Shown piece after piece: positions 22,851 to 31,243 of a DNA stretch of 48,197 nt. The notes under the pieces are model-generated. The model ran no database searches. It was not told the origin of the DNA and was given only the letters and a program-made list of their open reading frames with translations. Made by a program: the position numbers and the translations under genes. The DNA comes from Pelomonas sp041914785. GTDB lineage: Bacteria; Pseudomonadota; Gammaproteobacteria; Burkholderiales; Burkholderiaceae_C. The number at the start of each line of letters is the position of its first letter. Position 1 is the first letter of the stretch. Location of the stretch: the NCBI GenBank assembly GCA_041914785.1, contig JAYSCT010000017.1, positions 1 through 48,197 on the forward strand, given 5' to 3'.

Positions 22851-24846
22851 CGCCGCCGGCCAGCCCGTGCCCGTGGCGGCGCTGAGCATCCTGCTGCTGG
22901 AAGACTCGGCGTTCGACGCCGAGCTGCTCGGCGCCACGCTGGACACCGCCTACCCGGGGCATGCGCTGACCTGGGTCAAGGACGGCGCGGGGTTCGGGCA
23001 GGCGCTGGCCGAGCAGCGCTTCGACGTCATCCTGTCCGACTACCAGATCCCGGACTTCGACGGCGCCGAGGCACTGGACCTCGCCCAGGCCGTCACGCCG
23101 CGCACGCCGTTCATCTTCGTCTCCGGTGTCATCGGCGAGGAGAACACGGTGGAGATGCTCAAGCGCGGCGCCACCGACTACGTGATGAAGGGGCGGCTGT
23201 CGCGGCTGCCGCTGGTCATCGAGCGGGCGTTGCGCGAGGTGGCCCAGCGCGACGCGCGTGAGCAGGCCCAGGCGCAGCTGCGCGAGGCGGACGCGCTGTA
23301 CGCCCGCGTCGTCGATTCGCTGCATGACTATGCCGTCGTGCTGCTGGACCACGAGGGCCTGATCCGCGACTGGAACCGCGCGGCCGGCAGCATCTTCGGC
23401 CGCGAGCTGGCGGAGGTGCGCGGCCGCTCCACCGAGCTGCTGTTCTCGGCCGAGGATCGCGCCGCCGGCGTGCTGGCGCGCGACATGGCGGACGCGCTGG
23501 CCACCGGCTCCGCGCGCGGCGAGCGCTGGCTGGTGCGCAGCGACGGCACGCGGCTGCGCGCCGAGGGCGTCATGACGCCCATCTACAGTGCCGCCGGCGA
23601 GCACACCGGCTTCTCCACCATCGTGCGCGATGTGACGACCACCTACGAAGCGCAGCAGCTGCTGCGCCGCGCCAAGGAGGAGGCCGAGCGCAGCAACGAG
23701 CTGAAGGACCAGTTCCTTGCCGTGCTGTCCCACGAGCTGCGCTCGCCGCTGAGCGCGATCAGCGGCTGGGCCGACATCCTGGACAAGCGCGCCGCCGGCG
23801 ACGAACTGCTGGGCAAGGCGGCGCTGGTCATCCGCCGCAACGCGCAGCTGCAGACGCGCATGATCAACGACCTGCTGGACATGAGCGCCGTCGTCGCCGG
23901 CAAGCTGCTGCTGCAGCGCGAGACGCTGGACCTGGCCGCGCTGACGTCCGAGGCGCTGCTGTCGCACGTGCATGCGGCGCAGGCGCGCAGCATCACGCTG
24001 GCCTGCGAGGCGCAGGGCGTGCTGTGGGTGTCGGGCGACGCGCAACGGCTCACCCAGGTCATCTCCAACCTGGTCGGCAACGCGCTGAAGTTCAGCGCGG
24101 ACGGGGCGAGCGTCGTCGTCACGACCTGCCTGGACGACGACGGCATGGTGCGGCTGTCGGTGAAGGACACGGGCCGCGGCATCTCCGCCGACTTCCTGCC
24201 CCATGTGTTCGACCGGCTGCGCCAGGAAGACGGCTCCCGCACGCGCAAGGCCGGCGGCCTGGGGCTGGGCCTGGCGATCGCGCGCGCCATCGTGGAACTG
24301 CACGGCGGGCAGATCCGCGCGCAGAGCGACGGCCCCGACCTGGGCGCCCGCTTCGACGTGCGGCTGCCCGTCGCGCCGCCGCCGCCCACGCAGCCGGTGC
24401 TGCCGGTGACGCTGGCCATCGACGGCGAGGCGCCGCGGCTGGACGAGGTGCGCGTGCTGCTCGTCGATGATGAGGACGATGCCCGTGACGTGGGCCTGGC
24501 GGCGCTGAGCGAACTGGGCGCCCGGGTCACCGCCGCGTCGAGTGCCGCCGCGTCGAGTGCCGCCGAGGCGCTGGCGCTGCTGCAGGCGCAGACCTTTGAC
24601 GTGCTGGTGTCCGACATCGGCATGCCGGAGATGGACGGGCTGTCGCTGATGGGCGAGGTGCGCCGGCAGCCGGCCACGGCCGCGCTGCCCGCGGTGGCGC
24701 TGACGGCGTTTGCGATGCTGCGCGACCGCCAGGCCGGGCAGGCCGCCGGCTTCCAACGCTATGTCGCCAAGCCCATCGACGTGCGCCTGCTGGCCGCGGC
24801 CATCCGCGAGGCGCTGCAGCAGGGCGCGGCCACGCCGTCGACGTGA
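22843..24846 (+). CDS. Hybrid histidine kinase REC-PAS-HisKA-HATPase-REC
   Basis: A 667-residue soluble protein. Receiver 1 at about 14-130 with Asp66 in ILSDYQIP; a PAS domain at about 150-270; HisKA with His297 (SHELRSP); HATPase_c (about 395-510) with NLVGNALKFS, DTGRGIS and GLGLGLAIARA; and receiver 2 at about 540-660 with Asp591 (VSDIGMPEMDG). The N-terminal receiver may accept phosphate from the phytochrome, making this the second relay step; that is inference. A 15-bp tandem duplication encodes an AASSA repeat in receiver 2. A CCGGCC-GA-GGCCGG palindrome sits just after the stop, without a T-run. Confidence 0.93.
   Translation: MNDAAGQPVPVAALSILLLEDSAFDAELLGATLDTAYPGHALTWVKDGAGFGQALAEQRFDVILSDYQIPDFDGAEALDLAQAVTPRTPFIFVSGVIGEENTVEMLKRGATDYVMKGRLSRLPLVIERALREVAQRDAREQAQAQLREADALYARVVDSLHDYAVVLLDHEGLIRDWNRAAGSIFGRELAEVRGRSTELLFSAEDRAAGVLARDMADALATGSARGERWLVRSDGTRLRAEGVMTPIYSAAGEHTGFSTIVRDVTTTYEAQQLLRRAKEEAERSNELKDQFLAVLSHELRSPLSAISGWADILDKRAAGDELLGKAALVIRRNAQLQTRMINDLLDMSAVVAGKLLLQRETLDLAALTSEALLSHVHAAQARSITLACEAQGVLWVSGDAQRLTQVISNLVGNALKFSADGASVVVTTCLDDDGMVRLSVKDTGRGISADFLPHVFDRLRQEDGSRTRKAGGLGLGLAIARAIVELHGGQIRAQSDGPDLGARFDVRLPVAPPPPTQPVLPVTLAIDGEAPRLDEVRVLLVDDEDDARDVGLAALSELGARVTAASSAAASSAAEALALLQAQTFDVLVSDIGMPEMDGLSLMGEVRRQPATAALPAVALTAFAMLRDRQAGQAAGFQRYVAKPIDVRLLAAAIREALQQGAATPST
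24530..24566. repeat. 15-bp tandem duplication inside the hybrid kinase gene
   Basis: The unit GCCGCCGCGTCGAGT is present about two times in a row and gives the protein stretch AASSAAASSAAEA within the second receiver domain, between beta-2 and alpha-2. Being in frame (15 bp) it leaves the protein intact. It is an obvious site of replication slippage. Confidence 0.6.
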
Positions 24847-24904
24847 CCGGCCGAGGCCGGTGCGCGGCCGACGCCTCCCGGCGCCGGCGGCGAGGGCGTG
24901 CCGG

Positions 24905-25555
24905 TCAGTCCAGCCGGAACGCGAAGTCCTGCTGGAACATCGCGTCGCCCTGGCACTGGTAGCCGGCCAGCGCGGCTTCGACGGAGCGCTGGAACGAGCG
25001 GCGTGTCTTGCTGTCCAGGGCCCCCTGGGTGATGCGGAACTCGGTGCCGACGACCTTGCCGCCGCGCACGGTGGCGATGACGTTGAACACGGCCTCGCCG
25101 GCCCAGTTGACGGCGGGCACGTCCGGCTTGGGCATCACGGCGCAGACGGCGCCCGCCGTGCGGATCGCGGGCTGCTCGGCCGGCGGGTTGTGCGGCGGCG
25201 CCACCGGGCCGGCCGTGCCGCCCGTCACATGCGGCGGCGCGTCGTCGCGCTGCGTCGTCGTCGTGACGGTGGACGGCTGCTCCACCTGCCAGGGTTGCAA
25301 GGGAATGTCGGCCAGCTGGATGGGCGAGAAGCTGGGCTTGTCCGGCGTGACCGGCTTGCGCAGCGTCTCGGGCTCCCGGGGCTTGTCCGGGATGGGCGGC
25401 AGCAGCACCGTGGGTTCCTTGACCCGCACCGGTGGGTGGATCAGGCCGGCGCTGAACGCGTAGATGGCGGCGACGTGCAGGGCCACCACCAGGCCGATGC
25501 CGACATAACGCTGGGGTTGCGGGGCGTGCCGGGCATGCGTGTGGGACAGGTTCAT
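24905..25555 (-). CDS. TonB-like periplasm-spanning protein
   Basis: A 216-residue protein with the TonB layout: a short cytoplasmic start, one membrane anchor YVGIGLVVALHVAAIYAFSAGL (about 16-37), a Pro/Lys/Glu-rich rigid stretch (PVRVKEPTVLLPPIPDKPREPETLRKPVTPDKP), and a C-terminal domain with AVFNVIATVRGGKVVGTEFRI. This end is only loosely like TonB_C and has two Cys (in VCAVMP and GYQCQGD) that could form a disulfide. There are no ExbB/ExbD or receptor genes beside it. Role in energy transduction is possible but not shown; it could be another TonB-fold envelope protein. ATG 25555 begins just before the anchor. Confidence 0.6.
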   Translation of the reverse strand: MNLSHTHARHAPQPQRYVGIGLVVALHVAAIYAFSAGLIHPPVRVKEPTVLLPPIPDKPREPETLRKPVTPDKPSFSPIQLADIPLQPWQVEQPSTVTTTTQRDDAPPHVTGGTAGPVAPPHNPPAEQPAIRTAGAVCAVMPKPDVPAVNWAGEAVFNVIATVRGGKVVGTEFRITQGALDSKTRRSFQRSVEAALAGYQCQGDAMFQQDFAFRLD

Positions 25556-25711
25556 GGGCGATCCTCTCTGCTGCGGTTGATGACACCAGGGCCGCACGTG
25601 CGGCGGCTTGAACCCAGGCTACGCCCGCGGCAGCCGGCGGGTCAATGGTGGCTTCGCCCGTCGGCGGCGCGCCACGCGTGGCAAAACGCACGGCGCGGCG
25701 TCAGTGCGGTG

Positions 25712-26356
25712 TCAGGCCGTGCCGGTGAGCAGCACGATGAGGGCGCCCGCGCCGCCGTCGCTGGCGCGGGCCTGCACGAAGGCCATCACCTCGTTCTTCT
25801 GCACCAGCCAGCGGCGCACGCGGCCCTTGAGCACCGGTTCGCGCCCCGGCGAACCATGCCCCTTGCCGTGCACGACGCGCACGCAGCGCAGGCCGCGCCG
25901 GGCGCTGTCGTGGATGAAGTGGCTCAGCGCTTCGCGCGCGCCGTCGCGGCGCAGGCCGTGCAGGTCCAGCTGGCCCTGCAGCGCCCAGTGGCCGCGGCGC
26001 AGCTTGCGCACGACTTCCAGGCTGATGCCGTCGCGGCGGAAGGACAGCGTCTCGTCCGTCTCCAGCAGGCTGTCGATGTCGATCTCGTCGGACAGCGCCT
26101 GCAGCAGCACCGCGCGCTCGTCGGCCTCGCGCTGGCGCGGCTCGGGGGCGGGCTGCTCGCGGTCGTGCAGCACGCGGTCGACGCGGCGCAGCGGCGTCAC
26201 CGGCCCCACCGTCAGCTCGAAGACGCGGCGCTCCTGCTCGGCCAGCCGCAACGCGGCAGCCACGCGCTCGCGCTCGGCTTCCGCGGCCAGCCGCGCGGCG
26301 GCCAGCTCACGGGCCAGTGGCTTCAGGTCGGCCAGGCTGCGGGCGATGCGGCTCAC
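25712..26356 (-). CDS. Smr-domain protein (SmrA/MutS2-type endonuclease domain)
   Basis: A 214-residue cytoplasmic protein. N-terminal half is a charged Arg/Glu-rich helix (LAAARLAAEAERERVAAALRLAEQER); C-terminal half is the Smr domain with QGQLDLHGLRRDGARE and VVHGKGHGSPG. Small Smr proteins have nicking or RNA-processing activity in several bacteria. It overlaps radC by 4 bp, so they are probably co-translated. Confidence 0.88.
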   Translation of the reverse strand: MSRIARSLADLKPLARELAAARLAAEAERERVAAALRLAEQERRVFELTVGPVTPLRRVDRVLHDREQPAPEPRQREADERAVLLQALSDEIDIDSLLETDETLSFRRDGISLEVVRKLRRGHWALQGQLDLHGLRRDGAREALSHFIHDSARRGLRCVRVVHGKGHGSPGREPVLKGRVRRWLVQKNEVMAFVQARASDGGAGALIVLLTGTA

Positions 26357-27027
26357 AGCAGGCCTCGCTCGGCAAACGACATCACCCCGCCGGCGCCGAC
26401 GATGAAGTGATCCACCACGCGCACGTCCACCAGCGCCAGCGCCTGCGCGAGATGCCGCGTCAGCGACTCGTCGGCGCGCGACGGCTCGGCGACGCCGCTG
26501 GGGTGGTTGTGCGCCAGAACGACGGCGGCCGCGCCCAGCGCCAGCGCGCGCTTGACGACCTCGCGCGGGTGCACGGTCGTGGCCGTCAGCGTGCCGTGGA
26601 ACAGCGTCTCCATCGCGATGAGCCGCAGCTGTGCGTCCAGGAAGAGCACCGCGAACACCTCCTGCCCGAGGCCGCCCAGGTGCAGGCGCAGGTAGGTCTT
26701 CACGGTGTCGACGTCGTTCATCGCCGGCTTGTCGGCCAGTTGCTGGTTCAGCGAGCGCCGCGCGATCTCCAGCACCGCGGCGATCTCCGCCCGTTTGGCC
26801 GGCCCCAGTCCCTTGACCTTGCCCAGGTCCTGCACGCTGGCCGCCAGCAGCCCGGCCCAGCCGCCGAAACGGTCCAGCAGGCTCTGCGCGAGCTGCAGCA
26901 CGGGCATGCCCTGCAGGCCCGTGCGCAGCAACAGCGCCAGCAGTTCGGCGTCCGCCAGCGCGGCCGGCCCGCGGGCGAGCAGCTTCTCGCGCGGGCGCGC
27001 GTCCGGGGGTAGGTGGGTCAGCGACAT
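26353..27027 (-). CDS. radC: RadC/JAB-domain protein
   Basis: A 224-residue protein: helix-hairpin-helix-like GKVKGLGPAKRAEI (about 69-82), then the JAB1/MPN-like domain with HNHPSG (His173, His175) and Asp186, the metal-binding motif. RadC was named for DNA repair but its true function is not settled. Chromosomal housekeeping position, full length. Divergent from the FKBP gene with 42 bp between start codons. Confidence 0.95.
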   Translation of the reverse strand: MSLTHLPPDARPREKLLARGPAALADAELLALLLRTGLQGMPVLQLAQSLLDRFGGWAGLLAASVQDLGKVKGLGPAKRAEIAAVLEIARRSLNQQLADKPAMNDVDTVKTYLRLHLGGLGQEVFAVLFLDAQLRLIAMETLFHGTLTATTVHPREVVKRALALGAAAVVLAHNHPSGVAEPSRADESLTRHLAQALALVDVRVVDHFIVGAGGVMSFAERGLL

Positions 27028-27069
27028 AAAATCGGCCGCAGTCTAGCCAAGCGTTCCCCCATCTCTCGC

Positions 27070-27513
27070 ATGAACCCCATCCAGGCTGGGTCCTTCCTGA
27101 CCCTGCATTACCGGCTCACGGGCCCGGACGGTGCCGACATCGTCAACACCTTTGACGACAAGCCCGCCACGCTGTCGCTCGGCGCCGGCCAGCTGTCGCC
27201 GGCCATCGAGGCGCGCCTCATCGGGCTGCCCGAGGGCGCGCACGAGCGCTTCACGCTGGCGCCTGGCGAGGCCTTCGGCGACCGCAACCCGGAGCTGCTG
27301 CAGCGCGTGAAGCTGACGCTGCTGCGCCAGCTGGGCGACCCGGACGAGACCTACCACGTCGGCGACGTCGTGCAGTTCCCCGGCCCGGACGGGCAGGGCG
27401 GCTACGCCGGCGTGGTGCGCGAGCTGGGCGACGAATCGCTGCTGTTCGACTTCAACCATCCGCTTGCCGGCCAGCCGGTGAGCTTCGAAGTGCAAGTGAT
27501 CGGGGTGCTGTGA
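27070..27513 (+). CDS. slpA: FKBP-type peptidyl-prolyl isomerase, SlpA-like
   Basis: A 147-residue PPIase of the SlyD/SlpA branch: GSFLTLHYRLTGPDGADIVNTFDDKPATLSLGAG, LSPAIEARLIGLPEGAHERFTLAPGEAFGDRNP and FDFNHPLAGQPVSFEVQV. It has the inserted flap (IF domain) but no His-rich metal tail as in SlyD. Likely a cytoplasmic folding helper. ATG 27070 is the conserved start. Its stop overlaps the ispH ATG by one base, a common pairing (slpA-ispH). Confidence 0.92.
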   Translation: MNPIQAGSFLTLHYRLTGPDGADIVNTFDDKPATLSLGAGQLSPAIEARLIGLPEGAHERFTLAPGEAFGDRNPELLQRVKLTLLRQLGDPDETYHVGDVVQFPGPDGQGGYAGVVRELGDESLLFDFNHPLAGQPVSFEVQVIGVL

Positions 27514-28490
27514 TGAGTGCAGGCGTGCAACCCCAGGAAGTGCTGCTGGCCGAGCCGCGCGGCTTCTGCGCCGGCGTGGACCGGGCGATCGAGATCGTCG
27601 AGCGGGCGCTGGTCAAGTTCGGCGCGCCCATCTACGTGCGCCACGAGATCGTCCACAACACCTACGTCGTCAACGACCTGAAGGCGCGCGGCGCGATCTT
27701 CATCGAGGAGCTGGCCGAGGTGCCGGCCGGCGCGACGCTGGTGTTCAGCGCGCACGGCGTCAGCCAGGAGGTGCGCCGCGAGGCCACCGCGCGCGGCTTC
27801 CAGATCTTCGACGCGACCTGCCCGCTGGTGACCAAGGTGCATGTCGAGGTGGCCAAGCTGCACCGCGAGGGCTTTGAGTTCATCATGATCGGCCACAAGG
27901 GCCACCCCGAGGTCGAGGGCACGATGGGCCAGCTGTCGGACGGCATCTTCCTGGTGGAAGACGTCGAGGACGTCGCCAAGGTGAAGGTCAGGGACCCGGG
28001 CAAGCTCGCGGTCGTCACGCAGACGACGCTCAGCGTCGACGACGCGGCCGAGATCCTGGCCGAGGTCAAGCGCGTGTTCCCGCAGGTGCGCGAACCCAAG
28101 CAGCAGGACATCTGCTACGCGACGCAGAACCGCCAGGACGCCGTCAAGGTGCTGGCGCCGCAGGTGGACGTCGTCATCGTCGTCGGCAGCCCCACCAGCT
28201 CCAACAGCAACCGCCTGCGCGAACTGGCCGAGCGGCTGGGCACGCCGGGCTACATGGTTGACGCCGCCGAGGACCTGAAGGCCGAATGGCTGGACGGCCG
28301 CGCCCGCGTGGGGCTGACGGCCGGCGCCTCGGCACCCGATGTGCTGGTGCAGGCCGTCATCGACCGCCTGCGCGCCTTGGGCGCGACGACCGTGCGCAGC
28401 CTGCCGGGCGTGGAGGAGCATGTGCGCTTCCCGCTGCCCATGGGCCTGGGCGACAAGTCCATGGCCGACGTCAGCTCCTCCCGATCTTGA
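27513..28490 (+). CDS. ispH: 4-Hydroxy-3-methylbut-2-enyl diphosphate reductase
   Basis: A 325-residue enzyme of the last MEP-pathway step, making IPP and DMAPP. Three Cys hold the Fe-S cluster: AEPRGFCAGVDRAI, FDATCPLVTKVH and QDICYATQNRQ. HEIVHN, SAHGVS, QTTLS and GSPTSSNSNRL are the substrate-binding blocks. Full length. It follows slpA with TGATG overlap. A terminator-like hairpin follows at 28513. Confidence 0.97.
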   Translation: MSAGVQPQEVLLAEPRGFCAGVDRAIEIVERALVKFGAPIYVRHEIVHNTYVVNDLKARGAIFIEELAEVPAGATLVFSAHGVSQEVRREATARGFQIFDATCPLVTKVHVEVAKLHREGFEFIMIGHKGHPEVEGTMGQLSDGIFLVEDVEDVAKVKVRDPGKLAVVTQTTLSVDDAAEILAEVKRVFPQVREPKQQDICYATQNRQDAVKVLAPQVDVVIVVGSPTSSNSNRLRELAERLGTPGYMVDAAEDLKAEWLDGRARVGLTAGASAPDVLVQAVIDRLRALGATTVRSLPGVEEHVRFPLPMGLGDKSMADVSSSRS

Positions 28491-28512
28491 AGCCGGTGCC
28501 TCACTGCATCCG

Positions 28513-28538
28513 GCGGCGCCTGACATCGGCGCCGCTTT
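28513..28538 (+). terminator. Probable intrinsic terminator of slpA-ispH
   Basis: Perfect 8-bp arms GCGGCGCC (28513-28520) and GGCGCCGC (28528-28535), loop TGACATC, followed by TTTC. The T-run is short but the stem is very stable and it lies in the only gap between ispH and serS. Confidence 0.6.
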
Positions 28539-28562
28539 CGTATCTGATTTCGAAGGACACCC

Positions 28563-29858
28563 ATGCTTGACATCACCCAACTGCGCAAGGAGCTCGACAC
28601 CGTCGTCGAGCGCCTGAACGCGCGCAAGAATCCGCAGCCCTACCTCGATGTGGAGCGCTTCAAGGCGCTGGAGGCCGAGCGCAAGGGCGTGCAGACCCGC
28701 ACCGAGGAACTGCAGGCCCGTCGCAACGCGCTGTCCAAGCAGATCGGCATGGCCCGGGGCAAGGGCGAGGATGCGTCGGCGCTGATGGCGGAAGTCGGCG
28801 GCATCGGCGATGAGCTGAAGGCCGGCGCCGAGCGGCTGGAAACCATCCAGCTGGAACTCAACCGGATGCTGATGGGCGTGCCCAACCTGCCGGACGCCAG
28901 CGTGCCCGTGGGCGCCGACGAGACCGGCAACGTCGAGGTGCGCCGCTGGGGCACGCCGCGCACGTTCGACTTCGACGTCAAGGACCACGTCGACCTGGGC
29001 GCCCCGCTGGGCCTGGATTTCGAGACTGGCGCCAAGCTGTCGGGCTCGCGCTTCACGTTCCTGAAGGGCCCCGTGGCGCGGCTGCACCGCGCGCTGGCGC
29101 AGTTCATGCTGGACGTGCAGACCACCGAGCACGGCTACACCGAGTGCTACACGCCCTACATCGTCAACCGCGAGATCCTGGAGGGCACGGGCCAGCTGCC
29201 CAAGTTCAAGGAAGACATGTTCTGGGTGCTGCGCGGCGGCGACGACGAGCAGGTGGAGCAGTACCTGATCTCCACGTCGGAGATCTCGCTGACCAACACC
29301 GTGCGTGAGAGCGTGCTGAAGGCCGAGGAACTGCCCATCAAGCTGACGGCGCACAGCCCCTGCTTCCGCTCGGAAGCCGGCTCGGCCGGCCGCGACACGC
29401 GCGGCCTGATCCGCCAGCACCAGTTCGACAAGGTGGAGATGGTGCGCATCGAGCAGCCCGAGCACAGCATGGCCGCGCTGGAGGAGATGACGCAGCATGC
29501 GGAGGCCATCCTGCAGAAGCTCGGCCTGCCGTACCGCACCATGCTGCTGTGCACCGGCGACATGGGCTTCGGCTCGACCAAGACCTACGACCTGGAAGTC
29601 TGGGTGCCGGCGCAGCAGACCTACCGCGAGATCAGCTCCTGCTCGAACATGAGCGCCTTCCAGGCCCGCCGCATGCAGGCGCGCTTCAAGAATGCGCAGG
29701 GCAAGAACGAACTGGTGCACACGCTCAATGGCTCCGGCCTGGCCGTGGGCCGCACGCTGGTGGCGGTGCTGGAGAACTACCAGAACGCCGACGGCAGCAT
29801 CACGGTGCCCGAGGCGCTGCGCCCCTACATGGGCGGCGTGGAGGTGTTGCGCGCCTGA
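28563..29858 (+). CDS. serS: Serine--tRNA ligase
   Basis: A 431-residue class II synthetase. The N-terminal coiled coil (about 28-110, rich in Lys/Glu/Arg) grips the long variable arm of tRNA-Ser; class II motifs follow, including CFRSEAGSAGRDTRGLIRQHQFDKVEM (motif 2) and the C-terminal SGLAVGRTLVAVLENYQ (motif 3). Full length. It is followed within 65 bp by a tRNA-Ser gene, its own substrate. Confidence 0.98.
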   Translation: MLDITQLRKELDTVVERLNARKNPQPYLDVERFKALEAERKGVQTRTEELQARRNALSKQIGMARGKGEDASALMAEVGGIGDELKAGAERLETIQLELNRMLMGVPNLPDASVPVGADETGNVEVRRWGTPRTFDFDVKDHVDLGAPLGLDFETGAKLSGSRFTFLKGPVARLHRALAQFMLDVQTTEHGYTECYTPYIVNREILEGTGQLPKFKEDMFWVLRGGDDEQVEQYLISTSEISLTNTVRESVLKAEELPIKLTAHSPCFRSEAGSAGRDTRGLIRQHQFDKVEMVRIEQPEHSMAALEEMTQHAEAILQKLGLPYRTMLLCTGDMGFGSTKTYDLEVWVPAQQTYREISSCSNMSAFQARRMQARFKNAQGKNELVHTLNGSGLAVGRTLVAVLENYQNADGSITVPEALRPYMGGVEVLRA

Positions 29859-29859
29859 T

Positions 29860-29890
29860 TTGCAGCGGGAGCGAAAAAGCTGGCTATAAT
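29860..29890 (+). promoter_or_regulatory. Sigma-70-type promoter for tRNA-Ser
   Basis: A consensus TATAAT at 29885-29890 stands out in this GC-rich DNA; TTGCAG at 29860-29865, 19 bp upstream and just past the serS stop, is the best -35. The -10 ends 31 bp before the mature tRNA. The tRNA therefore need not depend on read-through from serS. Confidence 0.6.
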
Positions 29891-29921
29891 TGCGGGCTTC
29901 GCACCAACGCGCACCGAATCA

Positions 29922-30012
<91 letters not shown>

Positions 30013-30036
30013 AACGCCTTGTCGATCAAGGACTTG

Positions 30037-30061
30037 AAAACCCGCCCCGTGCGGGTTTTTT
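30037..30061 (+). terminator. Intrinsic terminator after tRNA-Ser
   Basis: Stem AAAACCCGC / GCGGGTTTT around the loop CCCGT, then a T-run (GGGTTTTTTCG). A canonical rho-independent terminator that separates the tRNA from the uridine kinase gene. Confidence 0.9.
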
Positions 30062-30198
30062 CGTTCCCGGGCGGCGCGCGGCCCGTTGCGTCAGGGCAGC
30101 TTCGGCTGGCCCGGCATCGCGGCGAAGGGCCTGCCCGACAACCGCCGGCGCCGGGTCAGCTTGTAAATTCGCAGTTCCCGCTCACGCACCACGACCCC

Positions 30199-30840
30199 AT
30201 GCCCAAAGCCCATCACAAGCCCTTCGTCATCGGTATCGCAGGGGGCAGCGGCAGCGGCAAGTCGACGGTGACGCGCCAGGTGCTGACCGCCATCGGGCCG
30301 GAGAAGGTGGCGGTGGTCATGCAGGACGACTACTACCGCGACCAGTCCCACATGCCGCCGGAAGACCGGCGCAAGCAGAACTACGACCACCCCGACGCGT
30401 TCGACTGGCCGTTGATGACGCAGCACCTGGCCGCGCTGCGCCGGGGCGAGGCGATCGAGATGCCGGTGTACGACTTCGCGGCGGACAACCGGTCCAGCGA
30501 AACCATTGCCGTGAAGTCCGCACCGGTGATCGTTGTCGAGGGCCTGTTCGCGCTGTACGACACCAAGCTGCGCAACATGATGTCGCTGAAGATCTACGTG
30601 GACACGGCCTCGGACGTGCGCTTCATCCGCCGGCTGCAGCGCGACATCACCGAGCGCGGCCGCAGCACCGAGAGCGTGGTGAACCAGTACCTGGAAACCG
30701 TGCGGCCGATGCACAAGCAGTTCATCGAGCCGACCAAGCGCAACGCCGACGTGATCCTGCCGCATGGCGCCAACGGCGCGGCAGTGGACATCATCACCAC
30801 CAAGGTGCGGAGCCTGTTGCAGGACATCGAGCGCGGCTGA
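30199..30840 (+). CDS. udk: Uridine/cytidine kinase
   Basis: A 213-residue P-loop kinase of pyrimidine salvage: GIAGGSGSGKSTVTRQV (Walker A), VVMQDDYYRDQSHMP, NYDHPDAFDWPLM, VVEGLFALYD and the FIRRLQRDITERGR lid. These blocks are those of uridine kinase rather than phosphoribulokinase. The ATG at 30199 (MPKAHHK) is used because the P-loop begins soon after; the frame extends upstream across the tRNA and is not coding there. Confidence 0.94.
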   Translation: MPKAHHKPFVIGIAGGSGSGKSTVTRQVLTAIGPEKVAVVMQDDYYRDQSHMPPEDRRKQNYDHPDAFDWPLMTQHLAALRRGEAIEMPVYDFAADNRSSETIAVKSAPVIVVEGLFALYDTKLRNMMSLKIYVDTASDVRFIRRLQRDITERGRSTESVVNQYLETVRPMHKQFIEPTKRNADVILPHGANGAAVDIITTKVRSLLQDIERG

Positions 30841-30862
30841 GCGCACGGCCCTGCCGCGCTGC

Positions 30863-31243
30863 TCAGCGAGGCTGCTGCCGCAGGTCGACGCTGATCTTCA
30901 CGGCCTCGGCGGCCGTGTTGGTCCACATCCAGCAGAACGCCGGTTCGGCGTCGAACACCTGCAGGCCCTGCGCCTGGGCGGCCCGTTCCAGCCTGGCGGC
31001 ATAGACCACAGCCTTGCCGTCGTGCACGTGGATGTTGAACGGCAGCGGGGCGCCCGCGTCGAACGACCAGGCCACGCGGCCGCCCCGGGGCAGCTTGCCG
31101 CAGACCTCCAGCAGCTCCCGCGGCGCCAGCGTCGCCGCGTGCGTGAAGCGGCCCTCGGGCGTCCAGGCGATGTCGACGACCTGGGCGGCCGCTGCCGCGC
31201 TGCCGCTGGCGGCCAGGCACAGCAGCGCGAGCGCTGCCCTCAC
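30863..31243 (-). CDS. Small periplasmic protein, last gene of the copper operon
   Basis: A 126-residue exported protein with signal peptide MRAALALLCLAASGSAAAA. The mature part is a compact beta-rich sequence (GGRVAWSFDAGAPLPFNIHVHDGKAVV) ending in DAEPAFCWMWTNTAAEAVKISVDL. Possible metal ligands are His-Val-His, the Cys-Trp-Met-Trp cluster and another Cys. No named family recognised. It overlaps the CusF-like gene by 4 bp and is the end of the operon, 22 bp from the convergent udk stop. A copper-binding role is inferred from company and residues. Confidence 0.7.
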   Translation of the reverse strand: MRAALALLCLAASGSAAAAAQVVDIAWTPEGRFTHAATLAPRELLEVCGKLPRGGRVAWSFDAGAPLPFNIHVHDGKAVVYAARLERAAQAQGLQVFDAEPAFCWMWTNTAAEAVKISVDLRQQPR

